Positions 1 to 8,537 of a DNA stretch of 64,000 nt are shown in pieces. The stretch spans positions 37,848 through 101,847 of the forward strand of contig JALORP010000011.1 in NCBI GenBank assembly GCA_025458865.1. The letters run 5' to 3'. The DNA is from Steroidobacteraceae bacterium. GTDB lineage: Bacteria > Pseudomonadota > Gammaproteobacteria > Steroidobacterales > Steroidobacteraceae. The translations under genes and the position numbers were made by a program. How positions within the stretch are numbered: position 1 is the first letter of the stretch; each line of letters starts with the position of its first letter. The notes beneath the pieces were generated by a model, which made no database searches, had not been told where the DNA came from, and worked only from the letters and a program-made list of their open reading frames with translations.

Positions 1-1676
1 GCCTCGAAGGCGTCGTTGCGCTCGGGCATGCCCTCGAGCGCCTGCGTGACGGCCCGCGTCCGCGTTCGCGCGTCGAACAGCCGGGCGTCGAGCTCGCGCA
101 GCGAACGGCGCGCGTGCCAGGCGCGCAGGCCGAAGTCGCGCTCGAGATCCCACTGCAGCACGCCGCGGGCGAGGCGCGCCTTCTCGCGCGCCTCGGCGAG
201 GGCAGGATCGTCGCCGCGTGCCGCGAGCTCGCCCTCGACGCCGGCGAGCATCGAGAGCAGGCGCTGCTCGTCGGCGTCCGCCAGCGCCGCGGGGTCACGA
301 TCGCGCAGCGCCGCGTCCAGCCGCGACTTGAGCGCATCCCGCCGGGCGTCGAGCGCCTCGACGTCCACGCCGCCCAGGACCTCCCCGGCCGCAGGGACCT
401 TGGCGTCGAAGGCGCGGCGGCGTGCATCCACCATGTGCGCGAACACGTCGAGGCTGTCGCGCCAGCCGGCGAGGTTGCGCCCCAGGAAATCGAGCGAGCG
501 GTAGTTCTTGAGCGCCTCCTGGAACTCGTGTCCAGCCAGCAGGTGGTAGAGGTAGCGCGACTCGGGCGCATCCGGCAGCGTCGCGAGCTGCCAGAACCAG
601 CCCTGCCCCTCCTCCTTGTCCGCGGTGAGCACCGCCTCAAGCATGCGCCCCGCGCGTATGGCGGCGATGGACTCGTCCAGGCGGGCGCGCTCCTCGTCGT
701 AGGCCCGGATCGCCCGCTCGTACAGCTCCGCGGCCTGCCCCTGGGCATCGAGCCTCGCATAAGCGTAGGGGACGGCGAGATAGGACTCCTGCACGGCGGC
801 ATCCAGCAGCCCGCGGCCCTGCAGCTCGAGCCAGGGAGCGAGCGCCTCCGAGTAGCGCTCGAGCGCCGCGTCGGCCCATCCGGCGCCGAGCAGCGCCTTG
901 CTCGACTGCGGGCCGGCCAGTCGCACCCGCTCGAGGACGGCTCGAGCCTCGAGCGGACGGTCCGCCTGCAGCATCGCGTAGGCGGCCGCAACGTTGGCCT
1001 TGTCCCGCAGCGACTTCAACTCCTCGCTGCTCGCGGCCATCTGGCCCACGGACTGCAGCAGCGCGAGGCCCTGGTCCACGCGCCCGGCGCGAACCAGCGC
1101 CACGCCGAGGTTGAAACGGCCGTACGCGGTCCACGCCTCCGGACCACTCCAGCCGGACAGCTCGGCCACCGCCTCGTCGTAGCGGCCCCGGTACATCAGG
1201 CCCTGCGCCAGCAGCAGCCGGCGCTCGGCGTCGAGCTCGGCCGGCAGCGAAGCCCCCGCGCGGCGCAGGGCGCGATCCGCCTCGTCGAAGTAGCTGCGGG
1301 CGTAGAGCACCCGGCCGAGGTGGAACCACGCGCGGTCGCGCACGGCCGGCGGCGTCGTCTCCCGCGCAAGCAGCCGCTCGAAGACCTCGGCCGCGCGGGC
1401 GTGCTGCCCGAAGGACAGGTACATGCCACCGAGCAACAGCTCGGCGTCGTCGGCGTGAGGCGCCATGTGCCCCTGGGCGGCATAGGACTCGGCGCGCACG
1501 ATCGCGTCGAAGTACTCGCCCTGGTAGAAGTGGAACAGGACGTCCCCGTAGTGAAGGTCGCCCAGCGCGACGGGCGGCAGGCCGCCGGGATCGGCAGCCT
1601 CCTGCGCCCGCGCAGCCGGCGCGGCGAAGCCGAGCGCCGCGGCGGCGAGCCACACCCCGAGCCGGCCGGCGCTCAC
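1..1676 (-). CDS. Secreted tetratricopeptide-repeat-type protein, truncated by window edge
   Basis: Not in the ORF track because it uses GTG (1676-1674) and runs off the window. Reverse-strand translation begins VSAGRLGVWLAAAALGFAAPAARAQEAADPGG then helical TPR-like repeats (YGDVLFHFYQGEYFDAIVRAESYAAQGHMAPHADDAELLLGGMYLSFGQHARAAEVFERLLARE). Starts 2 nt after the upstream stop (1679-1681). Confidence 0.8.
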   Translation of the reverse strand, partial: MSAGRLGVWLAAAALGFAAPAARAQEAADPGGLPPVALGDLHYGDVLFHFYQGEYFDAIVRAESYAAQGHMAPHADDAELLLGGMYLSFGQHARAAEVFERLLARETTPPAVRDRAWFHLGRVLYARSYFDEADRALRRAGASLPAELDAERRLLLAQGLMYRGRYDEAVAELSGWSGPEAWTAYGRFNLGVALVRAGRVDQGLALLQSVGQMAASSEELKSLRDKANVAAAYAMLQADRPLEARAVLERVRLAGPQSSKALLGAGWADAALERYSEALAPWLELQGRGLLDAAVQESYLAVPYAYARLDAQGQAAELYERAIRAYDEERARLDESIAAIRAGRMLEAVLTADKEEGQGWFWQLATLPDAPESRYLYHLLAGHEFQEALKNYRSLDFLGRNLAGWRDSLDVFAHMVDARRRAFDAKVPAAGEVLGGVDVEALDARRDALKSRLDAALRDRDPAALADADEQRLLSMLAGVEGELAARGDDPALAEAREKARLARGVLQWDLERDFGLRAWHARRSLRELDARLFDARTRTRAVTQALEGMPERNDAFE

Positions 1677-1678
1677 GG

Positions 1679-2293
1679 TCAATCCCACTCCCGGACCACG
1701 AACTCCGGCTGCAGCTTCTGTACGCGGTCGCTGATCCTGAGCTCGACGTACTTGGCGCCGACTCCCTTGTCGATCTCGAGCGTCGCTCCGCGCCGGTAGT
1801 CGCGTCCATGCGGGCCGACGCCCGTGAAGAACGCGGAGAGCTCGTGCTTGCCCGCCTTCAGGTTGCCGAGCCATACGCGGTGCACGCCGCCGCGCGCGAG
1901 CGCATCCACCTCGCGCCCGGTGTAGAGGTAGTTCGTCACTTCCTTGCCGTTCAGGACGATCTGAACGGAGTCGAGGCCGAAGAAGGTGCCGACATCCATG
2001 GAGACGAACACGGCCAACTGGGTATTCGCGGGGAACAGCAGTTCTTCCTCGAGCAGGAACAGGTCGCGGTTGAGATCCACGACCTGCTGCTTCAGCGCCC
2101 CCACCTCCCCGTCGAGCGAGCGGATGTCGGCAGGCGCATCGTCGGCGAGCGCCACCAGCGCGCCGAGCGCGAGCACGGCCGCGGCGATCGCGGCGATCCA
2201 GGCGCCGGAGCGCCGGCGGCGGTAGGTCGCGCGGAGCCGCCGCTCAGGGCCGGCCAGGTAGGCGCTTGCGATTCCCGGGCTGTCGATCGGCAT
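1679..2293 (-). CDS. Membrane-anchored coiled-coil protein of unknown function
   Basis: 204 aa; N-terminal TM segment (AWIAAIAAAVLALGALVALA), short coiled coil, then beta-rich C-terminus; co-oriented with TlpA and TPR genes. Confidence 0.75.
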   Translation of the reverse strand: MPIDSPGIASAYLAGPERRLRATYRRRRSGAWIAAIAAAVLALGALVALADDAPADIRSLDGEVGALKQQVVDLNRDLFLLEEELLFPANTQLAVFVSMDVGTFFGLDSVQIVLNGKEVTNYLYTGREVDALARGGVHRVWLGNLKAGKHELSAFFTGVGPHGRDYRRGATLEIDKGVGAKYVELRISDRVQKLQPEFVVREWD

Positions 2294-2305
2294 GTCCTGT
2301 TTTCC

Positions 2306-2914
2306 TCACTCGTCCAGCAGGCTGCGCAGGTCGGCGAGCATCGCCCGCTCCCCGCGCGCATCGAGTTCTCCATAGGCGAAGCGCACCACGCCGCCCCGGT
2401 CCACGAGCAGCAGCATCGGCAGCGCGCGCGGCCGGTAGACCTTGGCCACGGCCCTGCCCCTGTCGTGCAGCTGGGGGTAGCCCGCGCCCAGCGCGTCCGT
2501 GATGGAGCGCGCCTCGGCGGGATCCTCGTCGAGCACGATGCCGTAGGCCGCGAGCCCGGCCGCGGCATAGGTCGACCTCAGGCGCTCCAGCCGCTCGATC
2601 TCGTTGCGACAGGCGCCGCACCAGCTGCCCCAGAACAGCAGGGCGACCACCTCGCCACGGTGCTCCGACAGGCGGTGGTTGCGACCGTCGAGCGCCTTCA
2701 GCGCAAAGTCGGGCGCAGGGCCCGGCTCCGCGGCCAGGGCGGGAACCGATGGCCCGCCGGCCACGAGCAGCACCGCGGCGGCCAGCAACGCTGCCCACCG
2801 CCTGCCTGCACTGGCTCCACCATGCGACCGCGACGCCACCCTGCGCTCCCTTGCCTCGCCCGTGCCCTGACTGTCGCCATACGACTGCCCGAGCTTACCG
2901 CAGCAACGTGACAT
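2306..2914 (-). CDS. TlpA-like thiol-disulfide oxidoreductase (redoxin)
   Basis: PDFALKALDGRNHRLSEHRGEVVALLFWGSWCGACRNEIERL; WCGAC active site; hydrophobic leader. Start uncertain. Confidence 0.8.
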   Translation of the reverse strand: MSRCCGKLGQSYGDSQGTGEARERRVASRSHGGASAGRRWAALLAAAVLLVAGGPSVPALAAEPGPAPDFALKALDGRNHRLSEHRGEVVALLFWGSWCGACRNEIERLERLRSTYAAAGLAAYGIVLDEDPAEARSITDALGAGYPQLHDRGRAVAKVYRPRALPMLLLVDRGGVVRFAYGELDARGERAMLADLRSLLDE

Positions 2915-2976
2915 AACGCTGCCACGGCCGCCACCTCGAAGGCCTTGACCCGCGTCGCAGTTCGGCGACGCGCCGG

Positions 2977-4578
2977 TCAGGTAATCCGGCCATTCACGAT
3001 GGGATTGAAGGCAATGAGGCTGTCCTGGAGGGAGGCCGAGCCGAGTCCGTTGGTCCGGAAGAGCGTGGAGAAGCTCCCCTGCTCGCCGTGCAGGGCCAGG
3101 TAGTTCAGCACGACCGTCTCGACCAGCAGGTTCACGTTGTTCGCCGCCGGCGTGGAGGAGGTCTCCACCGAGCCATCGGGCCTGAACCAGCCGATCTGCT
3201 GGTGCTGTTCCGCAGGCCGGCCGTCGCCGGTGTAGAGCTGCGGCCGGCCGTTCGGGCTGTAAACCAGGAAGAACGACGCCGCCGTCTGCTGGTTGTCGCT
3301 GGTCCACATGAACTTGCCGCGGCCGTCCGCGGTGTTGTCCACCTGGCCGCTGGCCGACAACGAGCCGTCGCTGAAGACATAGAGCATCAGCGGCACGCCG
3401 CGGCGGGCGGCGTATTCGAGGCAGGCGCCCATGCAGCGACCCGCGCGGTAGTCGCGGATCTCGCCCGTGGCGCGGCCCTGGCCGTGGTAGTCGTACCCAC
3501 CCATGGTGATGGTCCCGGCGCCGGCGTAACCGTTGACCACCAGCTTCATCACCGCCGCGGTCTTGCGGAACTCGGCATCGGCGTCGAACTCGGCGCGGCT
3601 GAAGATGCCGCCTGCGCCGACGATGTCCGGGTCCAGTTCGGGATTCAGCGCCGAGGGGTCGCCGTACCGGTCGGCGAGGTCCGCCGACTTGACGTAATTG
3701 CAGCGGACCATTTCCTTGATCACTTCGTCGCGGGTGATCCCGGTGTTGACCCGGCCGAGCTTGCGGTCCGACAGTCGCTGGATGGACTCCATCACCGCCA
3801 CCGCGTCGTCCTGGTCCAGCAGGCCGACCAGCTTGCCGGTATCCACCAGGCCGGTGACGTCGCTGGTGCGGTCCACCTTCGTCGGGGTGACGGAGGGGTC
3901 GATCATCCCGGCCGGCGCCATGGAGTTGCCGCCCGACTCCGAGGCGCGCGAGCCGATCAGGGTCAGCAGCTCGCCGTCCGCGCCGGCCTTGTAGATGCCG
4001 TACATCGGGTTGTGCGGGTTGTTGCCGGTGTCGTTCTCCGAGCGCGCCGGGATGACGGCGCCGTTCGTGCCGGCGATGGCCATCGGCGAGACCCGGTCGA
4101 GAATGCCCCGCAGGAAGGCGCTGTCCGAGTGGAAGCGCAGGCCCAGCTGGTCGTTGATCCAGGTGTTGGTCGGGCTGGTCGGGTTCGGCGCGCCCGGGAC
4201 CATGTCGCCGGGCAGGCCCTGCCGGCCGTAGCCGGCGACGGAGAGCAGGTCGAGCTGGCCGCCGCGGCCGCCGGCGAGCACGTTCGAGCCAACCATGTTG
4301 GCGCCACCGGCAAGGTCGATGCAGATGAACGGGATGCGGCCCGCTCCCTGAACCGCGATGCCGCAGCGCTGCTTGAGCAGCTCCAGGTCGGGCGAGAGGG
4401 CCGCCTCGGCCGCACGCGGGTTGGCGAACAGGCCGAACACGGTCGGTGCGACCACCGTGGCGCTGCCGGCCATGAGCCCCTGCGCGATGAACTGGCGGCG
4501 CGTCACGGGCCGCGGATGGTCGGGCTGGCGGATCGGCTCGTCCGGGTGGAGGGGTCCGCGCCTGCGTTTCCTGAACAT
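2977..4578 (-). CDS. DUF1501-like protein with Tat-type signal
   Basis: MFRKRRRGPLHPDEPIRQPDHPRPVTRRQFIAQGLMAGSATVVAPTVFG..., 533 aa; ICIDLAGGANMVGSN motif; start re-chosen at internal ATG 4578 of the 1040-aa ORF. Confidence 0.75.
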   Translation of the reverse strand: MFRKRRRGPLHPDEPIRQPDHPRPVTRRQFIAQGLMAGSATVVAPTVFGLFANPRAAEAALSPDLELLKQRCGIAVQGAGRIPFICIDLAGGANMVGSNVLAGGRGGQLDLLSVAGYGRQGLPGDMVPGAPNPTSPTNTWINDQLGLRFHSDSAFLRGILDRVSPMAIAGTNGAVIPARSENDTGNNPHNPMYGIYKAGADGELLTLIGSRASESGGNSMAPAGMIDPSVTPTKVDRTSDVTGLVDTGKLVGLLDQDDAVAVMESIQRLSDRKLGRVNTGITRDEVIKEMVRCNYVKSADLADRYGDPSALNPELDPDIVGAGGIFSRAEFDADAEFRKTAAVMKLVVNGYAGAGTITMGGYDYHGQGRATGEIRDYRAGRCMGACLEYAARRGVPLMLYVFSDGSLSASGQVDNTADGRGKFMWTSDNQQTAASFFLVYSPNGRPQLYTGDGRPAEQHQQIGWFRPDGSVETSSTPAANNVNLLVETVVLNYLALHGEQGSFSTLFRTNGLGSASLQDSLIAFNPIVNGRIT

Positions 4579-4616
4579 GTCCCTGTGCCTCTTTTCAGTT
4601 TCCAAGTCGATCCGGG

Positions 4617-7091
4617 TCAATGCAGCAGCGTGGCAGCGCTGCCCAGCACCGCGGCGCAGCTGGCCTTGACCACCGTCGCGGTCCGACCTGCCGGGCAGCT
4701 GCCGCCGCAGGCGGTCAGCCGGCCCATCAACGACTCGAGCTCCGTGCGGATCTCGTCGGCCGACGGCTGGGTAGCGATGCCGCTGCCCACCGCCCTGCTC
4801 ACCAGCGGCCCGATCACCAGCTCGCGCTCCCCGGGCGTGTCGAAGGCCTGACCCGCGGGCGCCGCGAAGTTGAAGCCGGGGAAGAACGTGTCGCGCCTGC
4901 CCGGGTCGTCCACCAGCGAGTTGCAGACCTCGATGGCCATCTGCGCAACGCCGATCTGGTGCGAGGACAGGAAGCCCTCGATGCCGTCGGCGGTGGGCAG
5001 CTGCTGCTTGATCCGCTCGTAGGTCTCGTCCACGGCCGGGTCGGTGCGCGGCACGCCGGTCATCTCGGACATCGAGGCGGCGATGCGCTCGAAGGTCCTC
5101 ATGCCCACGCGCGGCTGCGGCTGGCCGTCCGCCGGCGGCGGCGGCGCGATCGGCGGCGCCTCGGTGTGGGTGTGCGAACGATTGCCGATTTGCTCGAAGC
5201 TCAGGAAGAACTGGTCGAGCGCCGGGCCCTTGTCGAGGCCGATGACCGTGCCGATCTGGGCGAGCGGGAAGCCCGTCGGCGACTCGTAGCCGGCGGCATT
5301 CACCGTCGCGTCCACCGAGACGAAGGCCTGGCCGACCTTGGCCTCGGCGCCGTTGATGCCGAGACGCACGCCCTTCAGCCGCAGCCCGTCGAGCGTCGCC
5401 GGCGCGGCCCCTGGCGTGAGCCTGACGACCGACGGCTTCTCGAACAGGTAGCCGTAGCTGTCGAACTGGCTCGCCTCGAGCAGCACGTAGCTGTCCGGGA
5501 TGTCGGTGAGGTGCGCAACGCTGAACAGCATGTAGAAGCGCTCGCCGACGCCTGCCTCGAAGTTCTGCAGGATCTGCGGCTGCGTGAGCGCGCGGTTGTG
5601 GACCGCGACCAGCCGGATGACGCCCTGCCACTGGCGGTCGCCGGAGACCTCGTTGCCCAGGACCAGCGCGAAGGTGTCGTTCCAGTCGGCGAGTGAGCCG
5701 CCGCCCTGCGGATCGCTGCCGGTCACCAGCTCGCCGTTCACGTAGATGCGGCGGCCCTCGACGGGGTCGTAGGTCGCCACCACGTGCTGCAGCGTCGCCT
5801 GCAGGACCTGCCGCGCCGAGGGCGTGGACAGCTGCGGCGCGCCGTTGGCGCCGGTCGTGCTGCTGCGGTTCATGAAGTCGTAGTCGTACATCGTCTGGCC
5901 GAGCGTGAAGTTCCGGGCGGTCGTGCCGCCGGAGTAGCTGACGATGTACGCGTCCTCCTGCACGACGTTGGCCGGCGCGACCCAGGCCTCGACGGAGTAC
6001 TCCCCGGTCGCCTTGATCAGGTCGTGCAGCTTGCGGCTGCCGGTCGTCGAGGACTGCAGCTTGCCGCTCCTCACGTTGACGCCCCAGCCTCCGACCCACT
6101 CCACGTCACCGGACATGTTGAGGTTGGCCGCCGGCTCGACGCCGCTGGTGTCGTAAGCGACCGTACCGGTGCCGGTCTTGAACTCGAACAGCGCGATGAC
6201 GCTGCTGTCGAAGCGGTTGCCGCCGCTCGCGACCGTGCCTTCGTAGAGCGACAGCGCCTTGGACACGAGGAGCGTCGGGTCGACCTGGGTCAGCGGGACG
6301 CTGTTAGCGAACTGGCGGATCGCCGCTTCCATGGCGTTCGCGTTCTGCTGGCAGTCGCCCCAGCAGTTGTGGAACTCCTCGCGCAGGCGGACCACGAAGC
6401 GCGACAGCTCGGGCGCGTCGAGGTTGATTCGAGGCCGGGCCGCCGAGTAGGCGATGTCCACGTCGCGCTCAGCGAAGAACGGCGACTGCGCCGGCTGGCC
6501 GCCGGAGACGTGGCAGCGCGAGCAGTTCTGCTCGAGCAGCGGATACACCGTGGTGGCGAAGCTGCCCGGGCTGGCCGGGAAGGACTTGCTGGCGCCGACG
6601 TCGCGCAGCGGCGGCGGCTGCAGCGCGATCTCGCGCGTGCCGCCGACGGTCGCGCCGGCCCAGTTGCGGATCCACACCGTCAGCTGGTCGGCGCACGCGG
6701 AGTCGGCCCCGAGCCAGCAGTTGTGGCCGCCGCCCACCTTGGAGACCATCCGCGAGCCGCGCGGGTCGTTGAGGTTGACGACGCCGTTGGCGGCCTCGTA
6801 GGCGAGATTGATGTCGTCCCGGCGCGCGAACTGCGGCGACTGCCCGCCCTGGCCGTGGCAGGAACCGCAGCGGTTGTTGGCCTGCAGGTTGTCCCAGACG
6901 TTCAGCTTGAACGACTGCACGTCCTGGCTCGCGGGCGGCGGCCCGCTGTAGCCGGCCGGCGGCGGCGCGCTGGTGACCGGGTTCTCCTGGACGGGGGCCC
7001 CGCCGCCGCAGGCGGCCGCGAGCCAGCCGATCGCTGCGACTGTCAGTGCGGCGCGCAGGCCGCGGAGCGAGAAGGAATCCTTGGTGTTCAT
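4617..7091 (-). CDS. LamG-domain lipoprotein with two c-type heme motifs
   Basis: MNTKDSFSLRGLRAALTVAAIGWLAAACGGG lipobox; CGSCH and CSRCH; LamG-like region EYSVEAWVAPANV...IYVNGELVTG; 824 aa; start re-chosen at 7091. Confidence 0.8.
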   Translation of the reverse strand: MNTKDSFSLRGLRAALTVAAIGWLAAACGGGAPVQENPVTSAPPPAGYSGPPPASQDVQSFKLNVWDNLQANNRCGSCHGQGGQSPQFARRDDINLAYEAANGVVNLNDPRGSRMVSKVGGGHNCWLGADSACADQLTVWIRNWAGATVGGTREIALQPPPLRDVGASKSFPASPGSFATTVYPLLEQNCSRCHVSGGQPAQSPFFAERDVDIAYSAARPRINLDAPELSRFVVRLREEFHNCWGDCQQNANAMEAAIRQFANSVPLTQVDPTLLVSKALSLYEGTVASGGNRFDSSVIALFEFKTGTGTVAYDTSGVEPAANLNMSGDVEWVGGWGVNVRSGKLQSSTTGSRKLHDLIKATGEYSVEAWVAPANVVQEDAYIVSYSGGTTARNFTLGQTMYDYDFMNRSSTTGANGAPQLSTPSARQVLQATLQHVVATYDPVEGRRIYVNGELVTGSDPQGGGSLADWNDTFALVLGNEVSGDRQWQGVIRLVAVHNRALTQPQILQNFEAGVGERFYMLFSVAHLTDIPDSYVLLEASQFDSYGYLFEKPSVVRLTPGAAPATLDGLRLKGVRLGINGAEAKVGQAFVSVDATVNAAGYESPTGFPLAQIGTVIGLDKGPALDQFFLSFEQIGNRSHTHTEAPPIAPPPPADGQPQPRVGMRTFERIAASMSEMTGVPRTDPAVDETYERIKQQLPTADGIEGFLSSHQIGVAQMAIEVCNSLVDDPGRRDTFFPGFNFAAPAGQAFDTPGERELVIGPLVSRAVGSGIATQPSADEIRTELESLMGRLTACGGSCPAGRTATVVKASCAAVLGSAATLLH

Positions 7092-7102
7092 GCCCTTTCT
7101 CC

Positions 7103-8284
7103 TCACTCGCCCATGCAGAAAGCGGCGGACTCGGCGAACACCTGCCTCAGCCGGTACCCGCCAGAGCGGAACGAGGACACCATCGAGGCGACCTGCGCGC
7201 GGTCGGCGGCGTCTGTCGGCGTGCGCAGGCACACCGTGCGGAAAACCTTCTCGACCTGGCAGCTGGCGAATGCCTCGCTGTTGCCAAGCTCCGCGCCCAG
7301 CGAGGCGGCGCCGGCGCCACCCCCGGGCAGCGACGGGCTCCAGCCGAGCAGCGCGTTCTGGCCCGCGCGCCAGTAGTTGTCCCAGCGGTCGTTGCGGGTG
7401 ATATAGCCCGGACGGAAGGTGTCGGCGTTGATCGAGTACTTCGGGCGCACCTGCCCGGGCGTGTAGATCATGCGGCCCTGGTCCTGGTCCCAGTCGTGGT
7501 AGGCGAAGGCCTGCGCCATCGGATCCATGCCGGCGTGGCAGGTGACGCAATTGTTCAGGAACAGCCGGCTGTCGCCGCCGGGGCTGCGGCTCACGTCCTG
7601 CCGGATGCGGTCGGCCTGGCGCGAGCCGTCCTGCAGTTCCTCGAGGTCGTGGCACAGGTGGTTGAGGAGCGTGAAGCGGAACATCGCGCGGTTGGTGCCG
7701 GCGACGAAGAAAGACTCGGCTGCCGCGCGGGTGGTCATGACGCCGGCGGCGGCCTCGACCGGGAAGCCGTAGGTCCCCGACTGGGTTCGCCGCTGAAGCA
7801 CGCTCTTGAGGTCGGCGTGCCGGCGTTCGAGCGCCTCGTAGTGCGCGTTGCTCGAGACGCTCGGCGCGGGCACCCCGGACACTCCGTTGCCGACGTACAG
7901 TATGTCGGCGGAGAGCAGCTCGTTCATCGGCACGTCGTCGCGCACCATGCCGATGAAGGTGGCGACGTAGTCGTTGAGAGGTGCGAACACCGTGCGGTCG
8001 CGGTTGGTCCACGGCATCGCGAGGTTCTTGAGGGTGACCGAGTAGAACGCCGGGTGCTCCATCGCACGGAAGGCCGCGTCCTGCGACCGTCCCGCCGAGA
8101 TGTCCGCGGCCATCGCGTCGAGCGTCGCGGCGGCCGCCGGCACGCCTGCGATGCGGTCGTGCATGCGCTTGGCCTGCTCGCGCGGCCCGGCCTGGGCGGC
8201 GCCGGCCGCGAGCGTCGCGGCTATGAGCCCGCACGCTGCGATGCGGATCGCATGGCCGTCGAAGATGCTTCGGTCGCGTTTCAT
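7103..8284 (-). CDS. Cytochrome c-like secreted protein with one CxxCH
   Basis: MKRDRSIFDGHAIRIAACGLIAATLAAGAAQAG signal peptide; FLNNCVTCHAGMDPMAQAF; start re-chosen at 8284. Confidence 0.75.
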   Translation of the reverse strand: MKRDRSIFDGHAIRIAACGLIAATLAAGAAQAGPREQAKRMHDRIAGVPAAAATLDAMAADISAGRSQDAAFRAMEHPAFYSVTLKNLAMPWTNRDRTVFAPLNDYVATFIGMVRDDVPMNELLSADILYVGNGVSGVPAPSVSSNAHYEALERRHADLKSVLQRRTQSGTYGFPVEAAAGVMTTRAAAESFFVAGTNRAMFRFTLLNHLCHDLEELQDGSRQADRIRQDVSRSPGGDSRLFLNNCVTCHAGMDPMAQAFAYHDWDQDQGRMIYTPGQVRPKYSINADTFRPGYITRNDRWDNYWRAGQNALLGWSPSLPGGGAGAASLGAELGNSEAFASCQVEKVFRTVCLRTPTDAADRAQVASMVSSFRSGGYRLRQVFAESAAFCMGE

Positions 8285-8353
8285 TTGTGTGCTCCGTTCA
8301 CTCACGGCGTCCTTCAGACGGGGCCGACTATAGGCAGGCGTTTCGCGCGACGT

Positions 8354-8375
8354 AATGTCTCTGAACTGCGACATT
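8354..8375. promoter_or_regulatory. Candidate operator dyad in divergent intergenic region
   Basis: AATGTC-N10-GACATT, perfect 6-bp arms in the 8285-8537 gap between divergently transcribed arms. Confidence 0.35.
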
Positions 8376-8537
8376 CCACGATCGGCGCGTTCACGCTAGG
8401 GTAGAAGCGTGATCTGCAGTGCGCGGAAGTGCTGTGCGCTGTGTCCCGAGGCCTGAAAGCCCCGGAAAAGTGTGAGCCCGTTGGCAGTCCGGGCGCGGTC
8501 GACGCAGACCGGCCGGGACCTCCAGGAGACGATCGAG

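Noticed and set aside
114-1799. 561-aa plus-strand ORF
   Set aside because: Antisense to a well-supported minus-strand TPR gene; His/Arg/Val/Ala-rich composition typical of high-GC antisense frames.
2977-6099. 1040-aa minus ORF as one protein
   Set aside because: Only the last 533 aa (from 4578) are coherent; the N-terminal half is an off-frame read of the LamG cytochrome gene.
4617-8234. 1205-aa minus ORF as one protein
   Set aside because: N-terminal ~380 aa are an off-frame read of the 7103-8284 gene; the real protein starts at 7091 with a lipobox signal.
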